Shown here: positions 1-12,309 of the stretch, one piece after another | Layout: each line of letters begins with the position of its first letter | Position numbering within the stretch: position 1 is the stretch's first letter | NCBI GenBank assembly: GCA_037957365.1 | Contig: JARHVA010000123.1 | Coordinates: 840,501 to 904,500 of the forward strand | Direction: 5' to 3' | DNA length: 64,000 bases | Source: Torreya grandis | Lineage: Eukaryota > Streptophyta > Pinopsida > Cupressales > Taxaceae | The notes under the pieces: generated by a model | What the model was told of the DNA's origin: nothing | What the model saw: the letters and a program-made list of their open reading frames with translations, nothing else | Database searches by the model: none | Program-made: the position numbers and the translations under genes

Positions 1-1290
1 AATTAGCTATAGCATGATGGATAATTCTCACTTCTGCATTCCATACTTCCAGTTAAACTTAAATGGAATATTCAAATTCATCCTTATCACATGCAAGGAT
101 TATTCCAATCTAAGAAAATTATTTTATATATATAGTGCTAAACAAATAAATATATGCATGTATATTTGTTAGACTAAAAAACTCAAAATACCAATCAACA
201 ATAGAAATTTTATCACCACTATAAAATAGAAGATGATGATGTGGATTTAATTTTAGTTTTGGTAGTTTAAATAGTACCATATCCAAATTTTATTTGATTT
301 AAGCCTTCTTCTACCTTTGAAATGTGTGAATTTTTCTCTCCTAAAAACATTTTGCAAAGTAATTGAAATGATTTAAATATTTATCTTTTATAAAATCTAA
401 TTTGTATATTGTATCCCTTATAAAATTATTTGTGATTAACTAGTGATTAATTGTATATCAAAAAATGTGAATTTTAATCTAAAATATAAAATACATATTA
501 AATCTTTGTAATATATACATTAAATCAGACATAAACTAAAAATGTATGACAAAACCAAAATAAATTATGTATAGAGAGATGTGAAACTCATTCAAAGGGT
601 ATTGATTAAAAGCTGACTATTTATTTCTAACATATCAAACACTTACTAAGCATATCATAAAAGTATAACACTATACTTACTTAGGGTTATGACTCGGTGA
701 GCGAGATGTACTTTTAAGAAATAGTCACTATTGAGCTATAATTTTTACCGATAAGCATGTTGACGGTATCTTCTATGAGATACCTTCAACATCCCATTGA
801 ATTATGACAAGGTCTGTGAATGAATATCCTAGTCAAAGTAGGACTAACTAGAGGAAAGTGGAGGACATTTTAAATAAATTTATAAAATGTGTCAAGGATT
901 ATACATAAATAAAAATTACAACCAATATAAATTGATAATTAAAGGAATCTAAAAAAATTATTTCAAAGGAGAAAGAAGAGGGAGAAGTATGTTTCAAATA
1001 TTTAACTTAAGGGGTCTGAGGTGTGGTGTTAAAAAATCAAACAAATGTAGATGATCTTCCATTTAATGATTCATCATTATTTCAAAAAGATAAGTCCTCT
1101 CCCATGTGTGGGATGAGGCATCAACACTCCTCATAATTGATGATATGATTTACAGATCTTGAAGTATGATGTATATCAATTAAAACCAAATTATTACCCA
1201 TGTTGCGAACCATGGTAAGATCGCGGGCATTTTATTCAATAAAGGCTCAAAATTTAACAATAAGAACACCCTTTTTAAGATAAAAATAGT
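1..1290. other. AT-rich stretch without recognisable gene
   Basis: No sustained reading frame, RNA gene or repeat boundary was seen. The only notable item is a single copy of the palindromic core at 765-784, which is otherwise found in the arrays at 3.3-4.1 and 6.0-6.6 kb. Confidence 0.6.
765..784. repeat. Isolated copy of the palindromic minisatellite core
   Basis: The 20-mer GGTATCTTCTATGAGATACC differs at two positions from the array core GGTATCTCCTAGGAGATACC and is still self-complementary at its ends. It is followed by the same TTCAACAT seen after array cores. It lies about 2.5 kb from the main array, so the family is dispersed as well as clustered. Confidence 0.6.
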
Positions 1291-1299
1291 TATTTTTTG

Positions 1300-2490
1300 T
1301 GGAACTCAAATCTTCACATCTAGAGTTAGTATGGGAGGTGAGAGAGATAGGATAGAACTAATGTCATTTGTAGAGGCAAAGAAAGACCCATTTTTTTGGT
1401 GGAAGTTGGTCAAATGTGGGCTTTCCAACTTCATGAAAATAATTATGGGATAGGACTCAACCATATATAGGGATTTTGTTAAAGTTTGGGACAAACATTT
1501 GGTTAGGATGCGAGGGATAAGCATTATGATCATGAAGGAGATTACTAGTGAAGTAATCGACATGAGATGCAACAGAGTAAAAGCCTATAAGGATAAAAAA
1601 AGGAAGAGGTAATGAGGATTTTATTTAAATATGATATTTAAGTTATCTTATCTCAAAAATGATTTACTTGAGTTGGTTTATCCATGAATTGGCCTAATGT
1701 TTACCTTTAAATCATGAAGTAATCACCTTTGAGGGAAAACACACTATCCTATTCTTCCACCATTTTCTACTAATGAACCATTTCAAGGGTCACATGATTA
1801 GTCTCCCCTTTTTCATGTTGAAGTCCCTTGAAGCTTTTGTTACTTCCTTCAAGGTAAATCCCTTATCTAACCCCATTCACTAGGGACTTATTCTTGTTTT
1901 TGTCTGTAAAGGTGAACCCCTATGGGTTAAATATGTTAATGAGATGATTGATATCCATAGTATTGTGGGAGGACTTGGGTGATGATTCTAAGGAGAGTTA
2001 AGAAGTTGAGGCTAGAAATTCCCTGCCTCCAGGAGGGAAGGATAATTATGATAAAACCCTTATATAAAATAGATAGAAATACAACTTCAAAAAGGTGAAT
2101 CCCATAACTAGCATCCACCCTACCACCCCCTTGAGCAAAAAATAGCCTGACATAGAAAGGACCCTTGAGAAAATCCAAACTAAGGAGACAAAGCAACACT
2201 TGATATGCATGGAGTTGGTGGATGAAATTAACAAATTAAAAGGGATATTTGATTCAAATGAGTTCAAAACTGAGACTGGTGGAGGTTTGATAGTAGGATA
2301 TAAAAAAATTGGGGAGATTGATATCACTCCCCCTAGTAGGAAGAAGAAACATATCAAGGAGAAGAAGATGGAGTTGTAGAAGGGACCACTAAACAAGGCT
2401 GTGGAGTGGACACCACTCCAAAAAAGAAAGAGTCTGACTAAAGAAACCTACCAGGGACTGAGTAAAAGGACTAGAGGAAAGGATAAATAA
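1300..2490 (+). pseudogene. Decayed reading frame with basic C-terminal tail, probably from a transposon
   Basis: Two coding-like blocks are seen. The first (about 1300-1612) runs for about 104 codons with one internal stop at about 1451 and contains SFVEAKKDPFFWWKLV and a later short segment around RMRGISIM. The second (2209-2490) runs from an ATG through about 93 codons with one stop. It is rich in Lys and Arg (for example SRKKKHIKEKKM), as in a nuclear-localising or nucleic-acid-binding tail. The stretch between them (1613-2200) has stops in all frames. I do not recognise the family. The architecture is like a gag-type or cargo protein of a plant retrotransposon, but this is inference. Confidence 0.35.
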
Positions 2491-2499
2491 AAAAATAAA

Positions 2500-3285
2500 A
2501 TTTCAAGTAACAAACTAGTTTCATACTCTAAATTTGAGGAGTCTAAATAGTTGCTTTAGTTTTTCGCCTTTCAGTTTCTTTGTAGAATCATTTTATATAG
2601 TTTTTTGCTAACTTTTAGCTAGTGACTATGTTTTGATAGTGGCCTACATTACCATAGTTCTATTTTTTTTATTTTATGATTTTATGTTAAATATCTCTCA
2701 TTTTTTTTATAAGGGCACAATAACCCCTTCCTAGTTATTAACCTCATTCAATAAAAATTATTCAACTTAAAAAATTATTGTTGATTTTTATGGGGAAGTA
2801 CGTTGTAAATGTAATATGTTGCTATAAGAGATAAAAGTATGACTATATTATAATGTTTGCTAACTTGGTTAAGTTTACAAAAAATATCACAACCATTGCC
2901 AAGACCAAGGAATATAGACACAAAAAAACAAAAAACCTTAAAACTATTCTAGTATCACAATTTTAGAGAATTTGATGTTGGTGTTAATACTAGAGCAATT
3001 GTCTTCCCTATAAAGATACTTACTTGAATCTGTGCCCATTACCATTAAATATTAACTAATGAAGTGCCTTTAATTTAAACCAACAAAGGCCCCTTATATG
3101 GAATGGTCTTAATGAGCCACTATGTGAGGATCAATGTACATATAACAGGTGAAATAAACCTTGGGGAAGTGCCCTCACCCATTATTTTTAAGAGTGGATG
3201 GGAAATATTCCTTTCAAGAGAGGCTTGTAATGGACTAAAACTCTCATACCTAGCATATAGCTGATTATTATGTTATAATGTCCAT
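2500..3285. other. AT-rich stretch, nothing recognised
   Basis: No reading frame or repeat family was identified between the decayed reading frame and the first palindromic array. Confidence 0.5.
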
Positions 3286-3290
3286 CAATA

Positions 3291-4130
3291 GGTACCTTCA
3301 AGGTATCTCATAGGGGATACCTTTCAAACATGCACAAGAGTGAATTTTTACTTCAAGGTATCTCCTAGGAGATATATTCAAATTACCCATGTAGGTATTA
3401 CAATGGTATTTAAAGGCCCTTGAATTAATAAATGAGGAGATAATTAGAAGGGTGTTGTTAATGGTCATGCATTTAAGGGGTCATTGAATGTAACTCTTAG
3501 TAGTTATCTTCAACATGCACATGAGTAGAATTTTCCTTCACCTTGAGGTACTACTTGAAGGATCTTGTAATACATTCAAGGGTACCTTCAAGTTATCTCC
3601 TAGGAGATACCTTAAAGTTACCCATGAAGTTATTATAGAGGTTTCAAACTTCTTCAATATAGTTAAAAGGCTTTACACCCTATATTTTGATACTCTAAAA
3701 TCCCTAAAAGTATAACACTTAGCATCCCTTCATTAAAATGGGCTCATAGAAGCTACCTCAAAGGAAATTATCATACATTAAAGGGAAATTTTAAGGTATC
3801 TCATATGATATACCTTAAACATGAACAAGAGTGGAATTTTCCTTTACCTTAAGTACCTACTAGGTGATACCTTGAAGGGCCTTATAATACCTTCAAGGGT
3901 ACCTTTAAGGTATCTCCTAGGATATACCTTTAAAACATACACAACAATGGATTTTTTTATTCAAGGTTATCTCCTAGGAGATACCTTAAAGTTACCCATG
4001 AAGGTATTACAAGGCCATTTAAGACATCTCATAGAAGATACTTCGAATGGTGTTATCATACATTCAAAAGGGTGTTGAAGGTATCTCCTAGGAGATACCT
4101 TCAACATGCATACGAATGGAATTTTCCTTC
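3291..4130. repeat. Palindromic minisatellite array 1
   Basis: The self-complementary 20-mer GGTATCTCCTAGGAGATACC, perfect at 4080-4099, recurs in perfect or diverged form at about 3302, 3357, 3592, 3795, 3909, 3965, 4023 and 4080. It is embedded in longer recurring text: a block with CATGCACAAGAGTGGAATTT after some cores, a block with GTTACCCATGAAGGTATTAC after others, and a block with TCATACATTCAAGGG. The higher-order unit is about 280-300 bp. The short frames that cross it are repeat translations, not genes. The family is unknown to me. Confidence 0.8.
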
Positions 4131-4143
4131 ACCTTAAAGGAAC

Positions 4144-4450
4144 TAATAATTAACTAAGAATAGAGTAGGTTCTACAACTAGTCAATGAGGAATTTATAAT
4201 AAGTATTTTTTAACATGCACACAAATGAAATTTTGCATACCAGTGAGGAGGTTCTACAACTAGTCAATTTCACTAAGAATAGAGTAACTAAGGCTGAATC
4301 CTTAGTAGCTAGCTTTAAGATCTTGGAGGAAGAGTAAGGTAGGTTAATGGCTGAAGCACATATAATTTGTAAGCCTTCCTTGCTCAATTTTGATATTGTA
4401 AACACAAAAATTGAGGTAGGGGGTGCATTATTAGAGAAAATTAAATAAAA
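4144..4450 (+). other. Rearranged fragments, including a short coding-like relic
   Basis: AAGAATAGAGTA and GTTCTACAACTAGTCAAT occur twice (about 4158-4190 and 4249-4287) in different order, on either side of a fragment resembling the array text (about 4211-4236). From about 4252 one plus-strand frame stays open, apart from one stop, for about 65 codons and is rich in Lys, Glu and Leu (includes KILEEE). It could be a relic of a coiled-coil protein from a transposon. Its family is unknown. Confidence 0.3.
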
Positions 4451-4696
4451 AAGCTTCATCTTCAATTTTGGTTACTCAACCAACTATAAGTGTTTATATA
4501 ATATCTCAATACTCTTAGTATTTTGGGTTTACAATAATTCAAAATCCCACATGTATGGTGTTCATTTCACCCATAGTTACTTTTACAACAACTTTAGTTT
4601 CTTTTTCAACTCCTCTAACTAGTGGTGCCAAATTAACACCATGATTTTAAATGATTATATATGTACATATATATTTAAGGTGGAACTATAGTTCTT

Positions 4697-4714
4697 TATA
4701 TATATATATATATG

Positions 4715-4760
<46 letters not shown>
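4697..4760. repeat. (TA)n microsatellite
   Basis: Two TA tracts (4697-4713 and 4717-4760) are separated by GTAAA. Reading frames across it giving Ile-Tyr repeats are artefacts. Confidence 0.95.
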
Positions 4761-4763
<3 letters not shown>

Positions 4764-4769
4764 TTTGAG

Positions 4770-5980
4770 TTGGAGACTCTAAGTTTAGATACTTCCATTG
4801 TGCATGCATCTTTTGCATGATCTTGAGCTTGTGACTCTATTTTTGAAATTATAATTTTAGGCAAAGATTGAAGACATGAGGCCTTCCCATCCCAAGATAA
4901 TAAATAAATGTAACCTATCAGTCCCAAAAATAAGAGAATTATGGTTGTTCAGACTAATAGAAAATTTGAAAGAGTTCTGCTTGACTTGTCTTTATGTGTA
5001 ATTATTGATTCTTCTCTAGTTATGTGGATTAATTGAGACATTTCATTACTCTAATAACTTAGTGATTAGATTTTTTGTATGATTTATCCATTTTAAATAC
5101 AATCATTCATTTCAAGTTATAGCTAATTTGAATATCTTTTGCATGCTAATCATAATCCTTCTTGAAGATGTGCAATAATAGTCTAAAAATTGAGCAACCT
5201 TTAACTTTGCATGTCTGAGTATACTATGTTATTTATCCTTTGACTCTTCACTATATTTGATTTTTATTGTGATATAGAAACTTTAAATAAATATTAGTTT
5301 AGATTCCTTGTCCTACCTAAGTTCAAGTGATGTTTTTGAAGGGTTTTATCTCAGGCTATGCATAGGCCTTCTTTCTACCCAACTCTTCCCTCATATTTTG
5401 AGTTTTTTTTCAAGATCATACCCACATTATTTATAATCATCATATATACACCAAATAAAAGTAGATATATGTTCATTCATAACCAATCCATTCATGGTAA
5501 ACAATCTATATCACTCACCACTATTCCACCAACATGTTGTTATAAAACCAAATACCCTGAAATTGATGCATTTGAGTGATTTAATTTAGTGATCCTAAAA
5601 ATTTAGAGACTACCTCATAAAATTATCTATGGGTGTGCATAAAACAAACATCAACAAAATCTATCTTTACAACCTACAGTGTGTTGTTTAAGAGTAGGTA
5701 GAGAAGATCTATAAACTTTTGGTGCATCACCTTTTGTTATTTTTAGTTTATTTTCTCTCCCTTTTCCCAAATGAAGAGTGTAGTTTAGCTATAAGTAGTT
5801 TCATTCCATGCAGTTTAGGTTTGCATGGAATTTTAAAACTGATGCACTAAGTTTTTAAGGGAATCCAACTCATATCTAGAGGTTTATCTCAAATAGCCTT
5901 AGGTCCCACACTTTAGAATTAATGCTATTATGTTTTTAAGTCAACTTTATTGTTGTAGGTGCATGATTTGAGGGACAAGA
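4770..5980. other. Unannotated spacer between the two palindromic arrays
   Basis: No gene was recognised. The arrays on either side share units, so this stretch (with 4144-4450) could be an insertion that split one array, or a separate spacer. No target-site duplication was found. Confidence 0.4.
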
Positions 5981-5984
5981 GTGT

Positions 5985-6610
5985 TTTCTATGATATACCT
6001 CAAAGGGAGATGTCATACATTCAAGGGTACATTGAATTTACCTCCTAGGATATACCTTTAACATGCATATGATTAGAATTTTCCTTCACCTTGAAGGTAC
6101 TACTCGATGATAACTTGAAGAGTCTTGAAATACCTTAAATGTATCTCCTAGGAGATACCTTTCAAACATGCATACAAGTGGACTTATACTTAAAGTCATC
6201 TCCTAAGAAATACCTTCAAGTTACCCATGAAAGTATTACAAGGCCATTGATAGAATAGCTTAGGAGATACCTTGAAGGGTGATGTCATACATTCAAGAAG
6301 ACATTTTAGGTATCTCATAGGAGATACCTTCAACATTCACATGAGTGGAATTTACCTTCACCTTGAAGGCACTATTGTGTGATAACTTGAAGGGCCTTTT
6401 AATACCTTTAAGGTATCTCCTAAGAGATACATTTCAAACATGCACAAGTTTGGATTTATCCTTCAAGGTATATCCTATGAGATATATTCAAGTTACCCAT
6501 GAAGGTATTACAAGGACTTTGATGGAATATGCTAGTAGATACCTCAAAGGGTGTTGTCATACATTCAATGGGACATTGAAGGGAACATTATCAATAAGAT
6601 GTAAGGTCTA
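5985..6610. repeat. Palindromic minisatellite array 2
   Basis: The same repeat family as at 3.3-4.1 kb. Cores are at about 6039, 6141 (TATCTCCTAGGAGATACC), 6196, 6258, 6309 (GGTATCTCATAGGAGATACC), 6409 and 6467, with the same flanking blocks (CATGCACAAG, GTTACCCATGAAGGTATTAC, TCATACATTCAA). The copies are diverged but keep the dyad, and changes on the two sides are often compensating. Confidence 0.8.
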
Positions 6611-6619
6611 ACATCAAAA

Positions 6620-7480
6620 GTTATTTCCTATTTGAAATGGATGAATGTGATTGGTTGAACTATATCAACTGATCCCATTATTATTTCAATCAATAGGTTT
6701 GATCAAGGTAGTTTGTGCACTTGACCTCACTAAGATCTAAATTTCAATGTTGATTCACTTAACATAATGTGATGATCAATTTATACAACCTAGTTATGGA
6801 CATGCCAAAAAATAAAATAATAATTTTACACAACTCTGACCTTAAAAATATTAAATATGAAAACATTATGGCTCTATTTTACTATATACTAATTTACCGA
6901 CCTACACCATTTGTTTAGAAATAGATCATTTCATTTTATTAAAATCATAGATCAAATGGATACATAAATTCCCAAATTATAATTATTAAAGTAAGACTTC
7001 ACTCACAAGAATTGGTTTGTGTGGGGGATTGATGCAAAGGTATCATTAGGTTCTAGTGAACACCTTATAAATGGACAATTATTAAATAATGATTAGTGAA
7101 AAAATATACTTCAAGGATCCAAGACTTTGATTAACTTCAAGACCCTGTTAGACTTCCTTCTTTACCAAAATTGTTAAAATTCAATCTAATGATCTCTAAG
7201 AGTTTGAAATTCTCAATAAGTTTCAATAGATTACTATATTATGATTTCGTAGACCTAATATGGAGTCTATGTATACATAGTTAACTATATAAGGGCATCT
7301 TGGATGTTTCAATTTACACTTATTTATAGAAAAACATAATAACTTAGCTATGGTTTTTTGATAATTTGACTCCTTGTGAGGTTTTTGGTTGGTCTAGGTG
7401 ATTAATTATAATTATTCAGATTTGAAACTATTAAAATAACCTCATTCCATAAAAAATGATGCAATGAAGGATCTATCTTA
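6620..7480. other. AT-rich stretch, nothing recognised
   Basis: No reading frame, repeat boundary or RNA gene could be supported here. Confidence 0.5.
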
Positions 7481-7489
7481 TTATATGTG

Positions 7490-8170
7490 CCTAAAATTTC
7501 TCATTTCATCACTAACATTGCTAATTTCATCTAGCTTAGTCTAGTTTGTTTTTCTAATCCTTATATTAATTTGAACCCCTCTTCACTCTTCATATTCATA
7601 CAACAACCTTATATCATCCCAAAAATCAATTAATTCTTCTAATCATGTCTTATTTGTCAACTAACCCCACTTATCTATTATATTGTGAATTTTTAATTCA
7701 CAATCCACCTACTTACCTACTCCTAGGCTTTCTTACAAGCCTACCCCCTATTCCTCACCTAACCCTTATTATAATAATAATTTAATCCCCTATATAATCC
7801 TCATTAACCCATAATGAATTCTAGAGTTTTATAACTCTAGAAACTTCCTCAAACTTCTTCCACTTCTCTAGAATCCTCTAAATCTAGAGGATTCTTGGGA
7901 AATTTAAATTCCCTTTCATTCCCTCTATAATCATCCAAGGAATTTTCAATTCATTGAATAATTATCCACCATTTATCTTCCTACACCCAAATTTTAGTTT
8001 TATCCATTGACCTTCCCTCTTCACTCTTTATAAATAACCAACCCATCCTCCATGCAAAGGCCAATGAGAAAATTCATGAGCTTTCACGTCAATCTTATGT
8101 TCAAATCCATGAATCAATCACTAGTATACTAATAAAAATATTGTCAATCCCATCATATGTTGTCAAAAAT
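7490..8170 (+). mobile_element. LTR-like sequence of family G, plus orientation
   Basis: A pyrimidine-rich block is followed by a TATA box (TATAAATA, 8029-8036) and then ACCAACCCATCCTCCATGC. The same arrangement is found reversed at 60.7-61.5 kb: blocks resembling CTACCCCC and CTAGAGAATTC, then TATAAATAACCAAGCATGG. A TATA box placed after a C/T-rich U3-like block, shared by two diverged copies, suggests an LTR promoter region. I could not define the ends or find gag or pol beside it, so this may be a solo or truncated LTR. Confidence 0.45.
8029..8036 (+). promoter_or_regulatory. TATA box of the family G LTR
   Basis: TATAAATA followed by ACCAA is conserved in the inverted copy (60900-60907 on the minus strand). 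It probably marks the LTR transcription start about 30 bp downstream. Confidence 0.45.
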
Positions 8171-8179
8171 TTGAGTCTA

Positions 8180-9830
8180 TGGTAACAATCCTCCATCTAT
8201 AATCATTTAGTCTTTTTGTTTGAATCTTGATTGGGAACATTTGGCTTTATATTAGAATGTTATTTTAAATGTTCATTTTATTGTAATTTGATCTAATGTT
8301 TTCCAATTTTAATGGTAGATTAGTATTTTGAGTAATTTTGAGGTTATTTTTATATCATAAATATATTTCTCAAAATATTGATCATATACTTATTCAACTC
8401 TCTCTTGATGATCTTATGAGGTCTACAATTTTGATAAGTTTCACATTCAATCTTGGAATTAAGACACCTTGATAAGATCTATAGGAGACTTTATACACAA
8501 GAAGAAATGTATTGATAACTACCTTCTCTAATTTAAACACCTATTTACTCATTAAATCCCTTATACACCTCACATAACCCTGCATTATGTCATAAGACCG
8601 CAAATAGGTCTATTATTCTTGAGAGAGGTTATTACTTCTATACTTACTTCACATAAGGATTCAAACACTCTCCCTTTTCATTGTTTCAATCTCTAATAAA
8701 GAGAAACCAATCTCTTTTATTGGTTTTTAATAAAATTAGTTTCAAGGTCTTTAAAACTCTTCTAGGTTTGTATATGCCTAATTTTACCCTAACGATGGCA
8801 AAAATTTGATTTTGAGCTCCTAAAAGACTTTTGACCACTCCTCAAATATGAATAAAAGGTGAAAAGGGAATTTTAATCCTTATACAAGTTTTAAGGTCCA
8901 AAAAACAAGGAAATATAGTCAATTCTCTTCTTTTTGACCCTCTCTATTAACACCTATAAATTGGCTTGTACACAATCATCAATATCTACTCTACACTAAC
9001 TAACTTATATACTAATCTCTAAGGCCTCCAACAAGGAATTTCTTATTTTAAATGACCTACTAAGACTCTAATACCCTGACACAAATAAATTAACATATTT
9101 ACAGTTATGCTCTTACATCACAAAAATAGTAAAATAACTTTATTTTAACCTCTTTCCATATAGTAGATTATATGAACCTTGGCCCATGGCCATTCTATAA
9201 CTAGTAATAAAGGGTATAGTAGTTAGTATATCAAATGTGTTTGTGGGTTGATTAGAAATTGTTATCCCATCTAATAAAATATGGATTGTTGGTGTGGCAT
9301 GGCAATGTATAGTTTGGTAAATGGGGCACCATTGAAACCCTCTTGCATCACAACACTTATTTACTAATATTATTTGCATATAGTTATTAAAAAATGTTTA
9401 CTTTCCCCTCACATTTTTCATTTGGGTCCCTATTGGTTTTCCACACACAAGGAAATAAATAATAATCAATAGTAGTATATGCTAAATAATCTTGATCTCT
9501 ACCATTTCATAACAATAATCTAGGTCTATCTAAATCTCAACAATTTCATAACATAAAATGGTAAATAATGAATAAAAGGCCCTTGTCAAGACAAAAAATT
9601 CACACATTTTAGATACAATAAAAAATACATTAAATAGATTAAATATTTGACAAGAAGGATTTGAAGAAATTATAGTAAAATATGGGGTCAACACTTCCAC
9701 CACTAATGCCATAGTAAACATGATAGCCCATAAAACATTTTTTTGGCCTTCTAACGAGAGATAAAATAACTCCAAGTGAAAATAATAGTAAGAGAAAAAG
9801 GCTAAACTTAACCCTAATTTTGAAATGCAT
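8180..9830. other. AT-rich stretch, nothing recognised
   Basis: There are only short frames without family resemblance. A second TATAAATT-like promoter context occurs near 8956, but with no LTR boundaries. I see no gene. Confidence 0.45.
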
Positions 9831-9837
9831 AATTTTT

Positions 9838-10170
9838 AAGTATAATATATTTAAATTTATATTATATAATATATAATAGTGTAATATTATATTACATTAT
9901 GTAATATATATTCCCTATACCTATAGAGGTTGATATGAGTAAACCTTTTCCATAGGGATATGATGAAAATGCATATTATGATTGCAACAAGGCAATAGGC
10001 ATTCTACAAATAGATGTTTTTCCTTGAGATATAAGCTTCAAGACTTATATGAGTCCCAAAAAATTACACTTGATGGGTCTCATACCATGGGTTATAGATC
10101 ACATCCAAGGGATCATCAAAATTATAAATTGTTTAATAATACGCTATAAGACCATACAATGAAAATTACA
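9838..10170. repeat. Direct repeat copy 1 (about 330 bp)
   Basis: About 330 bp matches 11218-11562 in the same orientation, from an AT-rich start (TATAATATATTTAAATTTAT) to TATAAGACCATACAATGAAAA. The shared text includes GTTGATATGAGTAAACC and CACTTGATGGGTCTCATACC. The sequences outside both copies look unrelated. This could be a pair of LTRs of a small element (about 1.05 kb between them), a tandem duplication with insertion, or two copies of a short transposon. Confidence 0.7.
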
Positions 10171-10818
10171 AAAGTTTAAATATAAAAATAGAAGTAAAAT
10201 TATCATCATGAAACTTTGGAACTGATGGTAATGATTTAGAAATAATATGCTCTTACATAAAAATTTGATTTTATCAACATTTTTTAAACATGTAAAATTA
10301 ATAATATTTTTAGGAGAAACAAGTGGTAGTGGTATACTTGAGAATGAATCATCACTAGGCATAGTAGGCATACATGGAATAATGGTGTCTTTGCAACATA
10401 TATGTCCACTTCAAATTTTTATCCAATTTCTAAACCTTAAATTCTTCTTGGTTTCTTCTAATTTCTTTAGTACCATTGTAACAAAAGTAATTTCTCCATT
10501 GTAATCACCAAGACAAAATTTGATCAACCATAATTGAGCTCCTTATCCAGTGAATATAGATGCCCCTAATCAAAACTAAGGGAGTTATAGTTTTGATGTA
10601 GATATTATGCTAAGAGACTATCTATTTACACAAATAATGCAAACCATCTTAGAATAAATCATTGCTTGGTGATTTAGATATCTATAGGTTTTCACCCATA
10701 ATTAATTTAGGTGAAATTATTTTGACATTGTCATGGTTTTGGAGTAACTATGTTTAACTGTCGATTTACACTCTTTCAATTTACATAACCCATGTTACCA
10801 ATACATACATGATACATA

Positions 10819-10852
10819 CACACACACACACACACACATACATACATACATA
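10819..10852. repeat. (CA)n and (TACA)n microsatellite
   Basis: About ten CA dinucleotides are followed by TACA repeats, next to a further AT-rich run. Confidence 0.9.
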
Positions 10853-11217
10853 AATATTTATATATATAATATTAGTTTTTTTATTGATATTCACTTTTGA
10901 CTAGAGCTATAAACTAATTCTAGGGCAGAATTAGAGGGCCCAGTCCCTAAGAACTATTAAACTAATAAAAATGAATACCACCGACCATTGAAACCATTAA
11001 GTCAACTCAAACAACCACATTTGGCCTATAAATGACCTATGATATTCAAACTTGGGTAGGGTTAAGCACAACCAACCCTAGTACATCTCATTGGCATATA
11101 TAATATTAGTTATTATATAAATATTGTATAATATATATATATCATAATATTTTCATATATTCAACATTAATTATATAATATATATGTTAACATAGTTTGT
11201 AAATCAATATTATATAT

Positions 11218-11562
11218 TATATATTTTAGTATAATATATTTAAATTTATATTATATAATATATAATAATATAATATTATTTTACATTGTTTAATATATAT
11301 TACCTATACCTATATAGGTTGATATGAGTAAACCTATTCCATGGTGATATGATGAGAATGCATATTGTGATTTGCAACAGGGCCATATGCATTCCATTAA
11401 CAGATGATTTTCCTTGAAATATAAGCTTTAGGAATTATATGAGTCCTAAAAAATTACACTTGATGGGTCTCATACCATGGGTTTTAGATCACATCTAGGG
11501 GATCATCAAAATTAGAAAATGTTCAATAATCAGCTATAAGACCATACAATGAAAACTACACA
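11218..11562. repeat. Direct repeat copy 2 (about 345 bp)
   Basis: Partner of the repeat at 9838-10170. Most differences are A/G or C/T changes plus small indels in the AT-rich first 80 bp. The last block, ending near AAAACTACA, matches closely. Confidence 0.7.
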
Positions 11563-11639
11563 ATTGTTTTTATTCAAGAGCGTATCTATATATTAATAAA
11601 AAAATGATATGGTATAATGCTAATCATACAAAAAAGTGG

Positions 11640-12309
11640 GTGGAAATTCACACCCCATGAGCATAATCACACTAAGGGAAAAGGAACCTCAGGAAAAGTC
11701 TAAAAAGTGGTCAAAAAATGACCACACCCATAAAAATAAACATCACATCAATAGTTTGATACTAAAGTAGGAAGAGCAAGGAACAAATAATAATAAATAG
11801 AATAATTAAATAGACTTAATAAACATGGACATTGGGGTAGGTGGTAGATATGGTGGGTCTTGGGGCTTACCACCCTATCCTACCAGGGTAGGAGGATCCT
11901 TGTCTACAGGTAAGGGATCTCAACTAGTGTTTTGTTGAGACTCTAATATCTCATCTTGATTTATTTTAAGAGAGATTTCTAGATCAATTCATGGAAATTT
12001 TCCTTAGGGAGAGGAACTCAGCCCCTAATGTCACCATAATAAGATGGGAGAGGAGATCCCCAATGCCTTACATCGCCTCTAGATCTAGAAGTTCTACTCA
12101 GACCACCATGATGAGGAGAAGACTAGTGAGGTGGTGGCCGATGAGGATAATGATTTCTATGTCTAGTTTTGGAATGCTATCGGTGTAGCCCATACCCTCA
12201 TCCTTAATGAGGTATAGGATGTCATGGGGCTCAAGAGGTTCATGGCTAACTATGTATGGGGCATTTCTCCAGTGGTCAAGCAAATGCTAAAAATGGTTGA
12301 GTTCTAGGA
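11640..12309 (+). pseudogene. Decayed coding relic of unknown family
   Basis: From about 12115 one plus-strand frame reads coding-like text with occasional stops, including ADEDNDFYV, FWNAIGVAHTLILNEV and RFMANYVWGISPVVKQML, then a Lys/Leu-rich end (LTLKLKSK). Upstream (11640-12000) the frame is lost. The composition is clearly protein-like against the AT-rich background. I do not recognise the family. It ends where the inverted gag of element B begins, so it may be part of the sequence into which B inserted, or a fragment joined to it by deletion. Confidence 0.35.

Noticed and set aside
2046..2396. 116-codon minus-strand frame, strongly hydrophobic
   Set aside because: It is the shadow of a better plus-strand frame with a protein-like basic tail.
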